A stretch of 64,000 nucleotides of DNA from Takakia lepidozioides (GCA_030704615.1 CM060731.1:14014001-14078000); one strand, 5' to 3'; counted from the stretch's first letter, positions 12,552 through 26,050 are shown. Notes: generated from the sequence alone by a model not told the origin. Program-made: numbers and translations.

Positions 12552-12597
12552 CATTCTTCTCTAGGTGACAGTTGGTAGTTGAGATTGAGAGAACTTG

Positions 12598-15500
12598 ATT
12601 ATGGCTGGAGCGTCGTCTTCTAGCAATCCTCTTTCTATGTCTATGACGAGTGCATTAAATGTGAGAGTGGAAGATCGATTCAATGGAGCTAACTATCAAA
12701 CCTGGAAGTTTAGGATGGAGATGGTCCTTCTAGACAAAGATCTATGGGGAGTGGTTGATGGATCAGTCCCAAGACCTGACACTGTGTTGGCCAAGCCATA
12801 TGGGATAGGAAAGATCAGAAAGCAAGAGCTAGCATCATCACAAGCTTGAGAGACAATCAGTTGCATCTCATTATAAGTGCTAAGAATGCTAAGGATGTTT
12901 GGGACAAACTAGCAAGCATATATGAGACGAAGGATGTCACATCGCAAGTGTATGTGACCAAAAGTTCTATGGTCTGAAGATGACCGAGTCAGACTCAGTT
13001 GAACAACACTTGAATTTATTTTGTGTGTTGCGAGATCAACTAGTCTCTGTGGGAACTAATGTGACTAATGAACACGCCGTAGTGGTGTTATTGGCAACCT
13101 TACTTGAATCCTATGATGGTTTTGTGGTGTCTCTAGCAGGACAAACCAACTTAACTATTGATGTTGTCATAGGACTTCTCCTCAAGGAGGAAACAAAAGA
13201 AAAATGTCAAGGTACGTCTACAGAGGTAGACAGAGCTTTGTTCATAGGCAAGACTGGAGTAGTCTTGAATAGAAGACTTCCTTCACATATGTCTCAGAAA
13301 TCCCAGAGGTTTCAGAAACCTCAATCTAGCTCAAAGATCAAAAAGGCCAAAGTGAGGTGTTTTTATTGCAAGAAACTTGGTCACATAATCAAGGATTGTA
13401 GAAAGCGCATTGCAGATGAGCGCATCAGAGAGAGTCAAGGGAACATAGTTACTCATCAGAGGAATGCTATTCTATTTGTTGTGTCTCTCTCAGCCACTAC
13501 TAGACAAAAGCATATGTGGTATGTTGATTCAAGAGCATCTCAACATATGAGTTCAGAGAGAGAGCATTTCTTATCCTATAGATCTCTTTCACCTACACAA
13601 TATGTTCTTTTGGGAGATGATAGCAAGCATGTCATTGGTGGAGAAGGCTCAGTCTCTCTTATGCTCAATGAAGGGGAAACCATAGAGGTGGAAAATGTCC
13701 TACATGTCCCTACTTTAACAAAGAACCTGCTGTCTGTAAGGCAAATTGTTGCAAAGGGATATAAAGTGGTATTCCAAGATGAGAGTTGTACTATCACAGA
13801 TAGCTCAGGAGCTGTGGTAGCAAGAGCTATTCTTGATAATTGCTTGTATAGATTACAACATCATGTCTCTACTGCTCTTACCACATTTTCACCACAGTTG
13901 GGATCTACACTTGTCACGTTAGAAATAGAGTTGTGGCATAGAAGGTTAGGTCATGTGAGCATTAAGAAGTTGAGACAGATGCAACTCTCAAGCCATCTTG
14001 TGGAAGGACTACCATTGAAGGAGATGAGCAATATGCGTCTATGCAAAGGATGCTTGGAAGGGAAGCAACATCGAGGTCAATTTCCTAAGGATGGTGGACG
14101 AAGAGCCACAAGTATATTGGAGATTGTACATTCTTTGTGTGCGGGCCAATGCAAACCACATCACTTGGAGGAGCAAAGTACTTTGTGACATTCATTGATG
14201 ATTTGTCAAGGAGGGTTGTGGTGAATTTCCTAAGGCAGAAAAATCAAGTGCTAGAGAAATTCAAGGAGTTCAAAGTACTTGCACAAAAACAAACTGGAAA
14301 GCCTCTTAAGATTTTGAGATCTGACAATGGTGGTGAGTACATCTCAAAGGCTTTCAATCAGTTTTGTCAAGAGAATGGAATAGCTCGACAGCTTACTATT
14401 CCATATATATCTGAGCAGAATGGTGTAGCTGAGCGGATGAATAGACCACTACAAGAATCTGCAAGGAGTATGTTGAAAGAAGTGAATCTCTCAAATTATT
14501 TTTGGGCAGAAGCTGTTGGCACTGCAGCATATCTTCACAACAGAATACCTACCAAATCAGTGTTGGGAAAAACACCAGAAGAGGTATGGAGTGGTCAGAA
14601 GCCTAGTGTGGTTCATTGTAGGATTTTTGGATGTCGTGCATATGTCCATATCCCTACTCAGAAGCGAAGGAAACTTGACTCCAAATCAGGATGCATCTTC
14701 ATTGGCTACACAGAAGGTGTGAAGGGATATAAATTGTTCAATAAGACAACTAAGGCTGTCAAACACAGTAGAGACGTAGTGTTTGATGAAGGCTTCATAC
14801 CCTCTTTGGTAGTGGGAGAAGATGACATGGGAATGAGCTTAGAGCTATTACACCATTTCCAAGAGGAGTCTTATGAGGAGCCAATACAAGAGATGGCTGA
14901 AGCAAATGATGGAGGTGTTCAACTTGAAGGAGTTGATCAAGGAGTCGAAGTTGGTGAACCACTTGTTGATATGGACTCTAGAGATGAAGTTGAAGATGTC
15001 CCAATTCTAAGGAGATCTCAGCGGGAAAGGAAAGCTCCTAGTAGACTGATTACATCTATGAGTGCCATTGAAGCTATGGAAGAAGCATCACAAGTGGTTG
15101 AGCCTGCTACATATGAGGAGCGATGCGCTCTCCAGACAAACTACAATGGGAAGAAGCAATCAACTCAGAGTTGGATTCATTGATGCAAAACAAAGCATGG
15201 ACACTCACTAGGTTGCCTGCAAGACGAAGAGCCATTGGTTGCAAGTGGATCTTCAAATTGAAGTACAAAGCTGATGGATCTATTTACCGTTACAAAGCTC
15301 GTCTTGTAGCTAAAGGCTATGTACAAATTCAAGGAGTGGATTACAATGAAACCTTCTCACGAGTGGTGAAGATTTCTTCTATCAGAGTGTTGTTAGCTCT
15401 TGCAGCTCAATATGATCACGAAGTTCATCAAATGGATGTTAAGACCGCATTTCTGAATGGAGAATTACAAGAAGAGATCTACATGAGACAACCTGAAGGG

Positions 15501-15977
15501 TTTGTACAAGGAGGAAGTGATATTGTGTGTAAGCTGCAAAAGAGTTTGTATGGACTCAAACAAAGTCCTCAAGCTTGGTATGCTAGGTTCGATGCTTACC
15601 TCTTAAAGGCAAGATTTGAGCGAAATATTGCTGACACAAACATCTATGTAAAAAAAATGGGAGATCAATTTGTGGTCATAGCTCTATATGTGGATGACAC
15701 AATCATTGTCACCAACGATCATGAAAGGTTGTTGCCAGAAACCAAAGCACTGTTGAGTGCTGAGTTTGCCATGATTGACATGGGTGAGATTCGGTTCTGT
15801 CTTGGTATTCAAATCAGCAGAGATCGAGTGAACCATACAGTATTCATGCATCAACGACAATACATTGAGACAATTTTACAAAGGTTTAAGTTGGAGATGA
15901 GTAAGCCAACATCAACTCCTCTCGAAGTTGGTTTGAAACTTACGAAGGATATGGCACCTAAGACTCAGAGTCCATGA
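12598..15977 (+). mobile_element. Copia retrotransposon polyprotein, truncated and frameshifted
   Basis: Internal region of a plus-strand Ty1/Copia element, broken into four frames. In order: gag (NYQTWKFRMEM at about 12690), CCHC knuckle (CFYCKKLGHIIKDC, about 13355), and protease with the active-site DSG changed to DSR (YVDSRASQHM, about 13523). Then come GAG-pre-integrase (ELWHRRLGH, about 13930) and the integrase core (FIDDLSRR...SDNGGEY...AERMNR, about 14185-14450). Reverse transcriptase follows, with an intact YVDD (about 15688). The sequence stops at 15977 before RNase H, and no 3' LTR follows. The frame breaks and the protease change indicate an inactive copy. It sits inside the interval between the two LTRs of the minus-strand Copia. 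Confidence 0.9.
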
Positions 15978-16002
15978 ATCAAGTATTTACAACTAAGTCA
16001 GA

Positions 16003-16180
16003 TGCAGTGGATGTGTACTTTGGATTATACATTACTATGATCCGGGAGCCTCGCATCATGTACATCGATCAATCCAAGTACATCAAGAAAATCCTTGTCA
16101 AGTATGGATTTGAAAACGTAAATCCATTATCTACACCTGTTGATCCACACACTCAGCTGAGCATGTCTAGAGGAGATTGA
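16003..16180 (+). mobile_element. Copia reverse transcriptase fragment, second family
   Basis: A short frame with IDQSKYIKKILVKYGFENV followed by STPVDP matches the C-terminal RT region of Copia elements (SQSKYIEKIL...STP). It repeats a region already encoded by the preceding element (QRQYIETILQRF...TSTPLE) with different sequence, so it comes from another copy. Confidence 0.6.
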
Positions 16181-16309
16181 TCATGTGATCAATCCGGCGT
16201 CTATCAGCACAGTAGGCGAGGCCATCATCAACAAAAATCGTAACAATGAGTTTAGGCTCCCTCGTTCTTACATATACACACGGATTTGCAGCTATTAGAA
16301 TGAGACTGT

Positions 16310-16579
16310 GTGTTACCAGAAAATCATCAAACGTGTTGTTCCAAACACGAGAAGCTTGACGAAGTCCATAAAGGCTTTTCTGAAGTCTACAAACTTAATG
16401 CGCATTTTGTGTATCCTCAAACCCTTGCGGCTGTAGCATACAGATCTCCTCTGCCAAATCGCGGAGCTGATCTTGTTTCTTGGGAGCAACTATGTCAGCC
16501 CAAAAAGAAAGGAGGCCTGGGTATTTTGGATCATGCAACGCAAATCAAGGCACTTTTGCTCGCCTCACAGTGGGATTGA
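16310..16579 (+). mobile_element. LINE reverse transcriptase fragment
   Basis: The pattern W-x-x-LCQPKKKGGLGILDHATQIKALLLA is the conserved block downstream of the LINE RT catalytic region (W..VC.PK..GGLG..D....N.ALL). It ends at a stop at 16577-16579. No other LINE domain is adjacent. Confidence 0.65.
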
Positions 16580-16890
16580 AATATTAACTGAAATACTAAC
16601 ATGCGTGTTGAAGAACTAGCTGAAATAATAAAATACTTGCTGAAAATCTTGTTGAATACTGAAATACTCGCTAAAAATCTGGCTGAAAATCCAGCCGAAT
16701 TACTGAAATACTCGCTCAAGATCTCGCTCAAGAGCTTGCTGAAAATCTAGCTAAATTACTGAAATACTCGCCCAAAATCTCACTGAAAATCTAGTTGAAT
16801 TACTGAAATACTCAGCTGAAAATCTGACTGAATTATAACTTGCTGAAAATCTTGATTGAGGTATTGAAATACTAAAATTTTGATGCACTG
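16576..16890. repeat. degenerate AT-rich tandem repeat
   Basis: Repeated units around AATTACTGAAATACTC and gctgaaaatct recur about six times at irregular 40-57 nt spacing directly after the LINE fragment. Possibly a 3' tail expansion of that element; otherwise a simple decayed satellite. Confidence 0.6.
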
Positions 16891-17049
16891 AATTAATGTA
16901 GGCATTTGAATCTGCTGAAACGCTTCCTTGGTTTAAAGTGTGGCCAAGCCTCCTCAGATCAAAGGTACCGCCTTCTTTGAAGGGTGAGCTTTCATTAACT
17001 GGAATGTGATGGTAAATGAGACAAAGTCCACAAAAAATCCATTTAAATG

Positions 17050-17680
17050 TTACGAATCAACGTTGATGCTGAGAAATTCCAGCCCAAAGAGTGATTTGGC
17101 ACAAGATGTGTTTTGGTCTAGACCTTTGTGAGCTAGGGTGAGATGCTTCCGAGCAGAGCCTTTTTTTCTGCATTGTAGTCTCATCTGCTGCCGAAAATTT
17201 ACAAAAAAAACTTCCACCCACTGGTCCACATCATCATCATCGTTCGTTGTGACTTCAATCTTCTGATTCTGTGAGTCAATTTCCTTGGTTTCAGCCCACA
17301 ACAATGCCAGGCACAAAAGTCGAACAGACGAGTCTGTAGAAATGAAAGTTTCTATGGAATCATAAACAAGGCACCGAAAGAAGACCACAAAGGCCGAGAT
17401 GAGCTGATCATTATTACCTGCAAAGCCTTGACAGTCAAGCGATTGTTCATTTGAACGATGATTTGCGTTTGCGTATAAAGAGGATGAGTGGTATCCAATG
17501 AAACCTCCAGACATCACCAGTTGACACACAAGACCAAAGTTTGCTTGGTGTACTCTCTCGATTTTGGAAGAGCTCCCATGCCGGAGAGAAGCAGCGGCAA
17601 AACTCCCGCCTTGAGTTGCGAACCCCTAAACTTGGTGATTCCCTTCTTTGTTCCCCGATTTTCGAAAAATAGTAAAACAT
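17050..17680. other. unassigned sequence
   Basis: The minus strand is open from 17529 to 17050 but without a recognisable domain. I cannot assign a gene here. Confidence 0.3.
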
Positions 17681-17688
17681 TTTATGTA

Positions 17689-17835
17689 CATGTGGCCTAG
17701 GTTTTACGGCCTGAGGTCATGTGGCCTAGGGATCTAGGGCCTGAGATCATGTGGCCTCGGATGGGGATCCTAGGGCTTGAGGTCCCACGACCTGAGGTTG
17801 AGGTCATGTGGCTTGAGGTCTACGGCCTGAAGTTT
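17689..17835. repeat. short degenerate tandem repeat
   Basis: About six imperfect copies of a ggcctgaggtcatgtggcc-like unit, 20-30 nt apart. Confidence 0.6.
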
Positions 17836-19004
17836 TTTTTATGGCTGCCCAACCCAAATTGTTTTTCAAATAAGATATATGTACTTTCAAAAATTTAAAT
17901 AATAAAGTTCTCAAGGATTACCTCCCCTTTCTGCAAAAATAAAAAATAAAACTAAAAATAAAAAAACATAATATATATGTATATGACGCCTCCCAAAGAA
18001 AGCGTAAATTGTGGTGTCTTTTGACCCTGACAGGTTACTGCCTTCCAGCAAGAACGTGGACACCTTTGTGACACCAATCGGTGGATTGAATCCACAACCA
18101 CTTCCAAGGTGGTATTGTGCCCATTACCTAGTTGGGCTACAACTTGGTTGTCACACATTAAGTATATGTCTTGAGATTGAGCCTCAAGCCAAGGACATTG
18201 TATCTCAAGCCATATTGTATCTCAAGCCTACAGAATCTCTACCTATGTTTCTGGAATATTCCACGAAGTCCCAAGCTCAGCAGGCCCTAATCATGAGGAA
18301 TTCCATAGCGTGCTTGCACCATTCCTTACATAGAGTTCACATAGTGCCACAACCAATATCCACAACAAGCCTAAAATGCGGTGGGCCCTCTTGCGTTGTC
18401 TCTTGCTTTGGCAAAACATAAGAGGAAGGTGAGAATAAGGGGCATGACTCAACACAATCGGACCAATCGGAGCCTGGACACAGTGTAAGGTCCTTTGACC
18501 ATATTTTTTCCATTGACTTCAACATGTTGCAAAGTCTCTCTCCGCAAGAGAGCCAATAGAATATTTTTTTCAGGAACATTAGAATATTTGGCTTGGTCCA
18601 AAAAAACAAAAAAAAACAAAAAAACAAATTGCAGATGCGAATGTATTATAATTGACATAATAAGATTCGATGTCAAAACTGTCGTTGGCTTTGGACGTAT
18701 GTGCGGCGGGGATCTAGATCTCTCTCTATCTCTGTCTCACAGGCCACACAGCAGCCTCACCAGCTCTCCATGTGCTCTATCCTTAAACTGCCCACCATCT
18801 CTTGGCTTTGTCTTTGATCTCTACCTCACAGACATCTCCTTCTCCTTCTTTATCTTAAGAGCTTTTTTCCCGTCGCAGTCAAGAAGTGCGTGGAAGCATG
18901 TCGCCGACTGCAGGCCAAGTCATAATCTGCAAAGGTATGAGCTCCTGCAACCAATTTGCCCCAAATTGTCGTGTTCTTCCAGTTAGTGATTATTGTAGCA
19001 GTAA
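17836..19004. other. unassigned repeat-rich sequence
   Basis: A-rich stretches lie at about 17935-17975 and 18600-18630. There are open frames (18011-18421, 18495-18986) with no recognisable domains. Nothing supportable. Confidence 0.3.
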
Positions 19005-19262
19005 TTTTCCATCGATGCAGTGAAATATACTGTAAAGTCAGCGGTGTAGTGCATGACTCTCGCAATGTATGCTCTCGATTACTTTATGGCTCTGCAAATA
19101 ATTCTGTCAAGTTGTTCTCGAGACTATTGTCAGAATCTCAGAAAGAGGGAATCCTGTGAGACTATACGAAGTTTCCATCGATGCAGTGAAATGTACTACA
19201 ATCAAAGCTGTTCTCGAGATAGTTGCCAGGATCTCAAAAAGGGAGAATCTTGTGAGACTATA
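19005..19262. repeat. tandem duplication, about 165-bp unit
   Basis: TTTCCATCGATGCAGTGAAAT occurs at about 19006 and 19169. GTTCTCGAGA...TTG.CAG.ATCTCA.AAAG.GAGAATC.TGTGAGACTATA occurs at about 19113 and 19210. The order shows a local duplication with later divergence. Confidence 0.6.
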
Positions 19263-19950
19263 CTACTAGACCTCTTGCTCCTGAATAATTCTCCCTTGCA
19301 AACCATAGGTATGTAGTGGCGGCCATAGACGTGCCCATAGCGATGAAGTGAAGATTAAATATGTAGAGCATGCATGCTATGTAAGTGAGAACTCCAGTAA
19401 TTGGTTAAAGGCTCCGGCAAAGCATCCATTAAGAACCTTCCGTCAGTCTACTTGTCTTACGTTCCTCTTGTCTTATTCCCAGCCTGGTCAAACACCGCCA
19501 TTTACTTTATGTACAGATCCTTCAAGTCACAATGATTCTTGACTCAACAGGAACTATAAACCAATTCTAGAATTTGCACATGGTACCGGGACACACCCAG
19601 TCCTCCCAACCGCCACACCATGCATCATTTCTGTATCGTCTCTCTTCCCTACTCGTAGACACTGTTCACCATGGCCGTAGATCTTCCCACTCTATACAGC
19701 CAACATCTACGAGCTCTCTCTTCTAAGAAGAAAAGAAAAACCAGGAGAGGAGAGTCCCTAATCTCCTCCCTGTACACATCTCAGCCATCGTCATTTGAGC
19801 TTTTAGTCTTGATCAACGGAAGCTTGCCACCACATCGCCACCACCTGCTGTTCCACGTGACTTCCCCATCACCTCCCCCAGACAGCCGTCGACGATTGCT
19901 GAACCATTCAACATCCTGCCAAGCTTGTCGCAGGTTCGAGTTCACAGGGA

Positions 19951-22900
19951 CGTTATATTACCTCCCCTCCTATAAGGGAGTATTGTCCTCAATACTGAAC
20001 TGGGGAAAATTCTTGCGAAGATCATCTTCTCTCTCCCATGTAGATTCTTCTACAGGGTAATTCTTCCACTTGATCAAGAACTCGTTCCAAGAACGAGATC
20101 TTAAGGTTTTCACCTCTACCTTAAGAATCTCTTCTGGTTCTGCCACAATTTCTCCTTCAGTTGTGACCTTCGGCAAGTCTGGGAGAACATGGTTGGGATT
20201 TGAAACATATTTCCTTAAGAGGCTCACATGAAATACGTCATGTATCTTCCACCTAACAGGCAGTTCCAGCTGGTAGGCGTCTTTGCCAATCTTTTTGATA
20301 ATCTTGAAAGGTCCACAGTACCTTGGGGAAAGCTTATAACACTTTCCTAGGCTCAACTGGCTCTTCTTAGGGATCACTTTAAAAAATACCTGATCTCCAA
20401 TCTCAAATTCCCTAAAAGACCTTTTCTGATCAGCATAGGTCTTTGCCCTTTCTTGAGCTCTCTTCATGCTATCTTTCATTAAGTCCATCTCATGTTGCAT
20501 CCTTGCTATCATCTGATTGACACTTTCGACTTTAGTATTTGAAACATGCCAAGATGCTGGTGTCAAGCAATCTTGTCCGTAAACAGCTTCAAATGGGCTT
20601 ACCCCAATAGCTGTATGCATGTTCTTATTATAGGCAAACTCACAAAAATGCAAATATTGTTCCCAAGAGCTTTGCCTTTGCCCCACATACATTCGGAGCA
20701 TGTCTTCTAAGGTTCTATTTGTCCTCTCTGTCTGAGCATCAGATTCTGGGTGGTAAGCACTGCTAAAACATAATCTGGTATTCAAAGCTTTGAACAGAGC
20801 AGTCCAAAATCCACTCGTAAACTTTGAATCCCTGTCAGACACAATTTCTCTTGGCAATCCATGCAGTCTGTATATCTCTTTTACAAAGAGATTAGCTGTG
20901 TCTATAGCAGTTGCACTCATCTTTGTGGGTATGAAATGCGCTTGTTTTGACAAGCGATCAACTACCACAAAGATGGCATCATGTCCATTTCTTGTCTTAG
21001 GCAATGAGACAATGAAATCCATACTTATAGACTCCCACTTTGCCCTGGGCACATTCAGAGGTTGCAATGTCCAGGAGTCTTGATCTGTTCGTCTTGGTTA
21101 CCTGACAAGGGTAACACCGTTTCAACATATTTCTCGTATGTTCTTCTTCATCCCAGGCCAGAAAAATTGTTTCCTAATTGCAAGATATGTTTTCTTCTGA
21201 AAGCCAGGATGGCCTGCAATGGGTATGTTATGACAGTCGTACATAATCTTTTTAGTCTATAGTCTGCAACCTGAGGGATGCATAGACGCCCATCACAGTA
21301 CAATAACCCATCCTTCAACAGATAAGCAAGATACTTGCCAATTTCATCAGGAGTCTTAACCCCACGAGACAGGCTTTCAAACGGGCCAGCAAAATATGCG
21401 TCTTTAGCATACTGACCTCTTATCTCTTCTATCACAGTGCTTCTTATCACTGAAATAGCAGTTGCCCACTTTCTTCTGGACAATGCATCTGCCACCACGT
21501 TCTCTTCCCTTTCACATAATGCAATTCAAAGAAGAACTGCTGGAGGAATTCTACCAACGACATTGTTTTGCGACTGAGGTTGGGTTGTGTAGCTAGATAC
21601 TTCAGGCTTTCATGGTCTGTCTCAATCTTAAATTCCCTTCCCAGCAGATAATGCCGCCAAACCTTCAAGGCATGTATGATGGCTAGCAATTCTTTTTCAT
21701 GCACTGGGTAGTTCAGCTCTGCTGGGCTTAGTTTTCTATACTCATAAGCTATTACCTGTCCGTTTTGCATTAACACAGCTCCTATGGCCAGGTCACTCGC
21801 ATCTGTGCAAAGTACTAGACCACCTGTCTTGTAATCCATTAATTTCAAGACAGGAGCATGTGTTAACATATCTTTAAGCTTTTCAAAGCTCTCATTACAA
21901 TCCTCGGTCCAGGTAATCGCTCCTAAGCCTTTCAGCAGGCTAGTGAGAGGGGCTGCAATATTGGAGAATGCCTTTATAAACCTTCTATAAAAGCTTGCAA
22001 GTCCTAAGAATGCTCTCACATCTGTTCTATCCTTCGGGACTGGCCATTCTTCCACAGTCTTTACCTTCTTGGGATCAACTAAAATGCCATCTTTTGACAC
22101 TATAAATCCCAAGTATTCCATCTGGGAAACAAAAAACACACACTTGCTCTTCTTAGCATAGAGTTTATTCTCTCTCAAAATCTCAAGGACACTTTTCAAG
22201 TGTTCTATGTGTTCTTCTTCAGACTTGGAATAGATTAAAATGTCATCCATGAAGACTAACACAAATTTCCCCAGATATTTTCTGAATAAGGTATTCATTA
22301 AGCACATGAAAGTGGCTGGTGCATTTGTGAGTCCAAAAGACATCACTGTATATTCATAGTGGCCAAATCTAGTTCTAAAGGCCGTCTTAAACGTGTCCGA
22401 GTCTTTGACACGGATCTGATGGTATCCACTTCATAGGTCTATCTTTGAAAATACTTGCGCACCATGTAAGTAATCAAATAAGTCATCTATCCTAGGAAGT
22501 GGAAACTTGTTCTTTACGGTTAGTTTATTCAACCATCTGTAGTCCGCACACAACCTTAAAGTCCCATCTTTCTTTTTCTTGAACAACACTGGTGCTCCCC
22601 AGGGAGACTTGCTAGGCTTGATATAACCTTTCTCTAGCAAATCAGCCAGCTGTCTCTCCAATTCTTCATTCTCCACCAAAGAATGCCTATAAGGAATCCT
22701 AGAGGCAGGAACTGCTTCAGGAACCAACTCAATGGCATGAGCTACATCCCTTCCAGGAGGTAGTCCAGGCAGATCACTGGGAAACACATCTGAAAATTCA
22801 GACAGGACCTTATCTGCTCTGTTGAGATTGTTCAACTCCACTTCAATGCCTTTGTCATCATTCTTTTGAATGCTTACGAAGAACAACTGACCGACTGTCT

Positions 22901-23075
22901 TCCGTATGCATCGCTTCATTTGAAGGGCTGACAACAAAGGAACATTGGGTAGGGCTCTCGTACCTGTAAGCTTGAATCGCTTACCACCAGGCAACACCCC
23001 CTCCACTGAACAATTTCGGCATGCCACTTGAGCGTTGATGGAGCTGCCAGCTAGGCCAGCCATTGAGTGCGCCAT
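19951..23075 (-). mobile_element. Ty3/Gypsy chromovirus, decayed pol region
   Basis: Minus-strand Gypsy pol in several frames. 23075-22431: linker to reverse transcriptase with [25 protein letters not shown]. 22346-21447: RT with FMDDILIYS, then RNase H ([14 protein letters not shown]...HEKELLAI). 21498-21148: RNase H end (ADALSRR) and, out of frame, the H2C2 region. 21067-19970: integrase core (FVVVDRLSKQAHFIP, SDRDSKFTSGFW, HPESDAQTERTNRTLE) and a C-terminal chromodomain (FLIKWKNYPVEESTWE), which defines chromoviruses. A purine tract (about 19975-19962) followed by TATAACGTCCC probably marks the start of the 3' LTR. Gag and most of the protease are missing, and frames are broken. The chromodomain suggests targeting to heterochromatin. 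Confidence 0.9.
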
Positions 23076-23095
23076 GGTGACACCTTGGAGTTGTC

Positions 23096-23266
23096 ATGTT
23101 AGACAACCAGGATGACATTTTCTGTTTGAGTGGACCGGCAGGCAAGCGGTACCGGCCACTGCGGGTCTTGTTGGACTCAGGAGCTCAGCCACTGATGCTG
23201 GGCAGAGCTGCTATTGCAGGCTTGGGCCTCACAAAGGTGGATACAACCTCACCACAGGAGAAATAA
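23096..23266 (+). mobile_element. retroelement aspartic protease fragment
   Basis: A 56-codon frame on the opposite strand to the adjacent Gypsy pol contains RVLLDSGAQPLMLGRAA, a retropepsin active-site motif (DSGA) as in Gypsy elements of plants and algae. Its orientation shows it belongs to a different, head-to-head element. Confidence 0.55.
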
Positions 23267-23739
23267 TGATGGTCTGGCTGGTCATCACCCCAGCCTCACC
23301 ATCGACAGCATGCTCTAGGACTGGCCGGTGATCAAATCCGGACCAATCACCTATAAAAACAAGCGCCCACACAAAACTAGCATGGCGCACAGTCAAGCAT
23401 GCAGGTATAGAGGGGATCCAAACACAAGAAATCAGAACGACAACTCCCCCACACCAAAAACAACTCCACGGTGTTGCTCCTGCAATGACACCCCAGCCCA
23501 AACCCAGACTGACTCTTGCCTCCACCTACGGAAAGGTCTTGGTCTAATGAGAGGGTGGAAACTACGAGGAAGAGAAGCTAAAGCAATGCCTAACCTCAAC
23601 ATGCCCTCATCCCAACACTCTTCATCTCCTCTCTTCCCGCACTTGCATGACCATGGGAATATCATGAAGATATTCCTCAAACCGCCCTCCACGAGCTTCA
23701 AAATTCGGCCTTCAAGACCACATGCCAGTCCTTAGGCAG

Positions 23740-24376
23740 TCCACCAGTGTCTCCACGAGTCAACACAGGCCGTCCACAGGTCAACACGGGCCACCACAGA
23801 CCAGCACAGGCCCACACAGCTCACTGGTCACAGCCGTCACAGCTCACAACAACCCTACACAGGTCACAGGGTCACAGCCCCACGGCCGCAGCCTTCACAG
23901 CCCAAAGGCTACATGTCACAGCCTGTCACAGCCCTACATACATCACAGGGGTCACAGCCCCAAAGGCCACATCCCCTCAGCCCGTCACAGCCCCACAGGC
24001 CACAGGCACAGCCTGTTAGCCCCTCACATCCCGTCACAGCCCCACAGGCACCTGCAACAACCTGTCACAGCCCTCACAATGGCTATGGCTCAAGCCCTAC
24101 ACAGTCACAGGGTCACAACCCCAAAGCCACAACCCCTCACAGCCCTCACGCCCACCCACAGGGCACCTGTCACAGCCCTCACAGCCGCCCATCAGCCCCA
24201 CAGGCTACAAGGCACACCCACCACAGCCTGTCACAGCCATCACAGTCTGTCACAGCCCCACAGCCCCACAGCCCCAGGGCACAGCCTGTCACAGCCCGTC
24301 CACCCGTCACAGCCCCACAGCCACTGGGCACAGCCTGTCACAGCCCCTCACAGCCCGTCACAGCCCCACAGGCCCC
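23740..24376. repeat. CACAGCCC minisatellite
   Basis: More than 40 tandem variants of a (gt)cacagcccc(acaggc) unit of 9-18 nt over about 640 bp. Long open frames rich in H, S, P, Q and T arise from the repeat itself and are not evidence of genes. Confidence 0.9.
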
Positions 24377-24859
24377 TCATGACAGTTTAGCCATTTCTCC
24401 AAGGGGTTTAGCCTCGCCCAGCTAGGTTTGTGTCTCTTGGGCTCTAGGCTTCTTTGCACCGAGCTTATGGCGGCTGTGAAGAAATCAGCAAGGTATTCTT
24501 GTTCTTTCGGCTCCCACACACCACCAATAGTAGCCATAAGCCATGAGGAAGATGGTTGCCACAAACCAAGCCTTCTTTCTCACTTAGACTCCCCAAACAC
24601 ACCACTAAACTCAATGGCAAACAACCAAGCCTTGCTGGTTTCCAGCCCTTGTGAGCACTCATTCAAGCGTTTCCCTTGGCCATAGCATCTGTCTTAGAGC
24701 CTATTCCAGCCCCCTACATCTGCCACTTCAAGAGCCATGCTCTATCTAGGCTTGAGGTTGAAACCCTAACTCAGAACACGCTCTACAAGTGTCGGACTGT
24801 CACATAAGAGCAGATCAGCCCCTTACCTTCTCTTCTAGTTCTCTAAAGCTTGAAAACAA

Positions 24860-25215
24860 AAGCCCAATGGACTGAAGGCATGCTCCACATGCTCCACTCT
24901 CACCACCACCAAGAATCAGCCTCTTTGCTTTCTTTCTTGCACCCCCAACCTGAAAATACACGCTTCAGCGGGCTGGAAGCATGCTCCACACATGCCCTAT
25001 AGGGAAACTAGCCCCTTCCTTCTTTTCTTGCACTCCCAAACCTGAAAGTACAAGCCTTCAACAGGCTGAAAGCATGCTCCACACATGCATTGCTCTCACA
25101 TAAGGGAAGTCAGCCCTTCCCTCTTCCTTGCTTGCCCAAGCTTGAAGATGGAAGCTTCAATGAGCTGAATACATGCTCTACACATGCAACCTCTTCACAC
25201 AAGAGGTATCAGCCT
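24860..25215. repeat. tandem repeat, about 85-107-bp unit
   Basis: GCATGCTCCACACATGC-type cores recur near 24880, 24987, 25071 and 25168. Each is preceded by ctgaa(a/g) and followed by CTC-rich sequence ending in tcagcc. Related, more decayed copies continue toward 25500. Confidence 0.6.
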
Positions 25216-26050
25216 ATCTTGGCTCCTTAGCTCCTTGATGCTCTCTAAGACAAGACTAAGCACTCCACAGCCCTTGCCAAGCTTCTGAAACCCTAAGGCT
25301 TACATTTCCAGCCACAAGACACTCCTCTTGTGGTGCAAGAGCTCTTCTTCCAAGCTCTGAAACCCTAGGTGCACATTCCATGGTCTTGCCGCGCCTCTTA
25401 GCTCCTGTTCCAGCCCTGCTCTTGCTATGACAAGAGCCATCTCAATGCTGAAGCTCGAGATTGAAACCCAATCTCAACATACTTCACAAAGTGCATTGAT
25501 TTGCCCCAAGCCAAATCAGCCCTTTCGCTTGGTTTTGCAATCCTGCAGCATGGTGCTTTTATTTCTGAAACTGAAGATCGAATGCCAAGGTCTACCACCT
25601 TGTAACCCACATCGCCTCCGCTTCTAACAACCAAGAGCTCCACTGTGCTCCTTGTATAACAACCTGGTTTCTCTCATTCTCAAGCAAAAACCACAAGTGC
25701 TACAACTAACTCGTATCTGGCACTCACAGATACGAACTCATCTTTCTCGAGTGATAAAGAAGAAGAATACAAGCACAAGTTCATGCGAGCTCACAAAGCT
25801 GAAGCATAAACTCATGCATATATAACCTCATCACTCAAATACAAGTCAAGCCAAGTGCACCCCACGCCATGGGGAATCCACACTACGGCGCCATAGCTAG
25901 GCGCGGTGAGGCTCAACTCGAGAAAATGAGCCTCCCGCGCTTGCCGTGAAGATAACCACTCCAGGGCCTAAATCTGCCTTGACCCCTGGATTGACACTTG
26001 GGCCAATCCCAAATGTCAATATGTAAAAGCTAGCTATTTCCTAGCTAGTT
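25216..26050. other. unassigned sequence inside nested Copia
   Basis: Decayed repeat sequence with no coding signal, lying between the minisatellite block and the truncated end of the minus-strand Copia internal region. Confidence 0.4.

Noticed and set aside
23722-24425. Long open frames rich in H, S, P and Q, like a repetitive secreted protein
   Set aside because: Open in several frames at once because the DNA is a CACAGCCC minisatellite; no start context, splice sites or family similarity.
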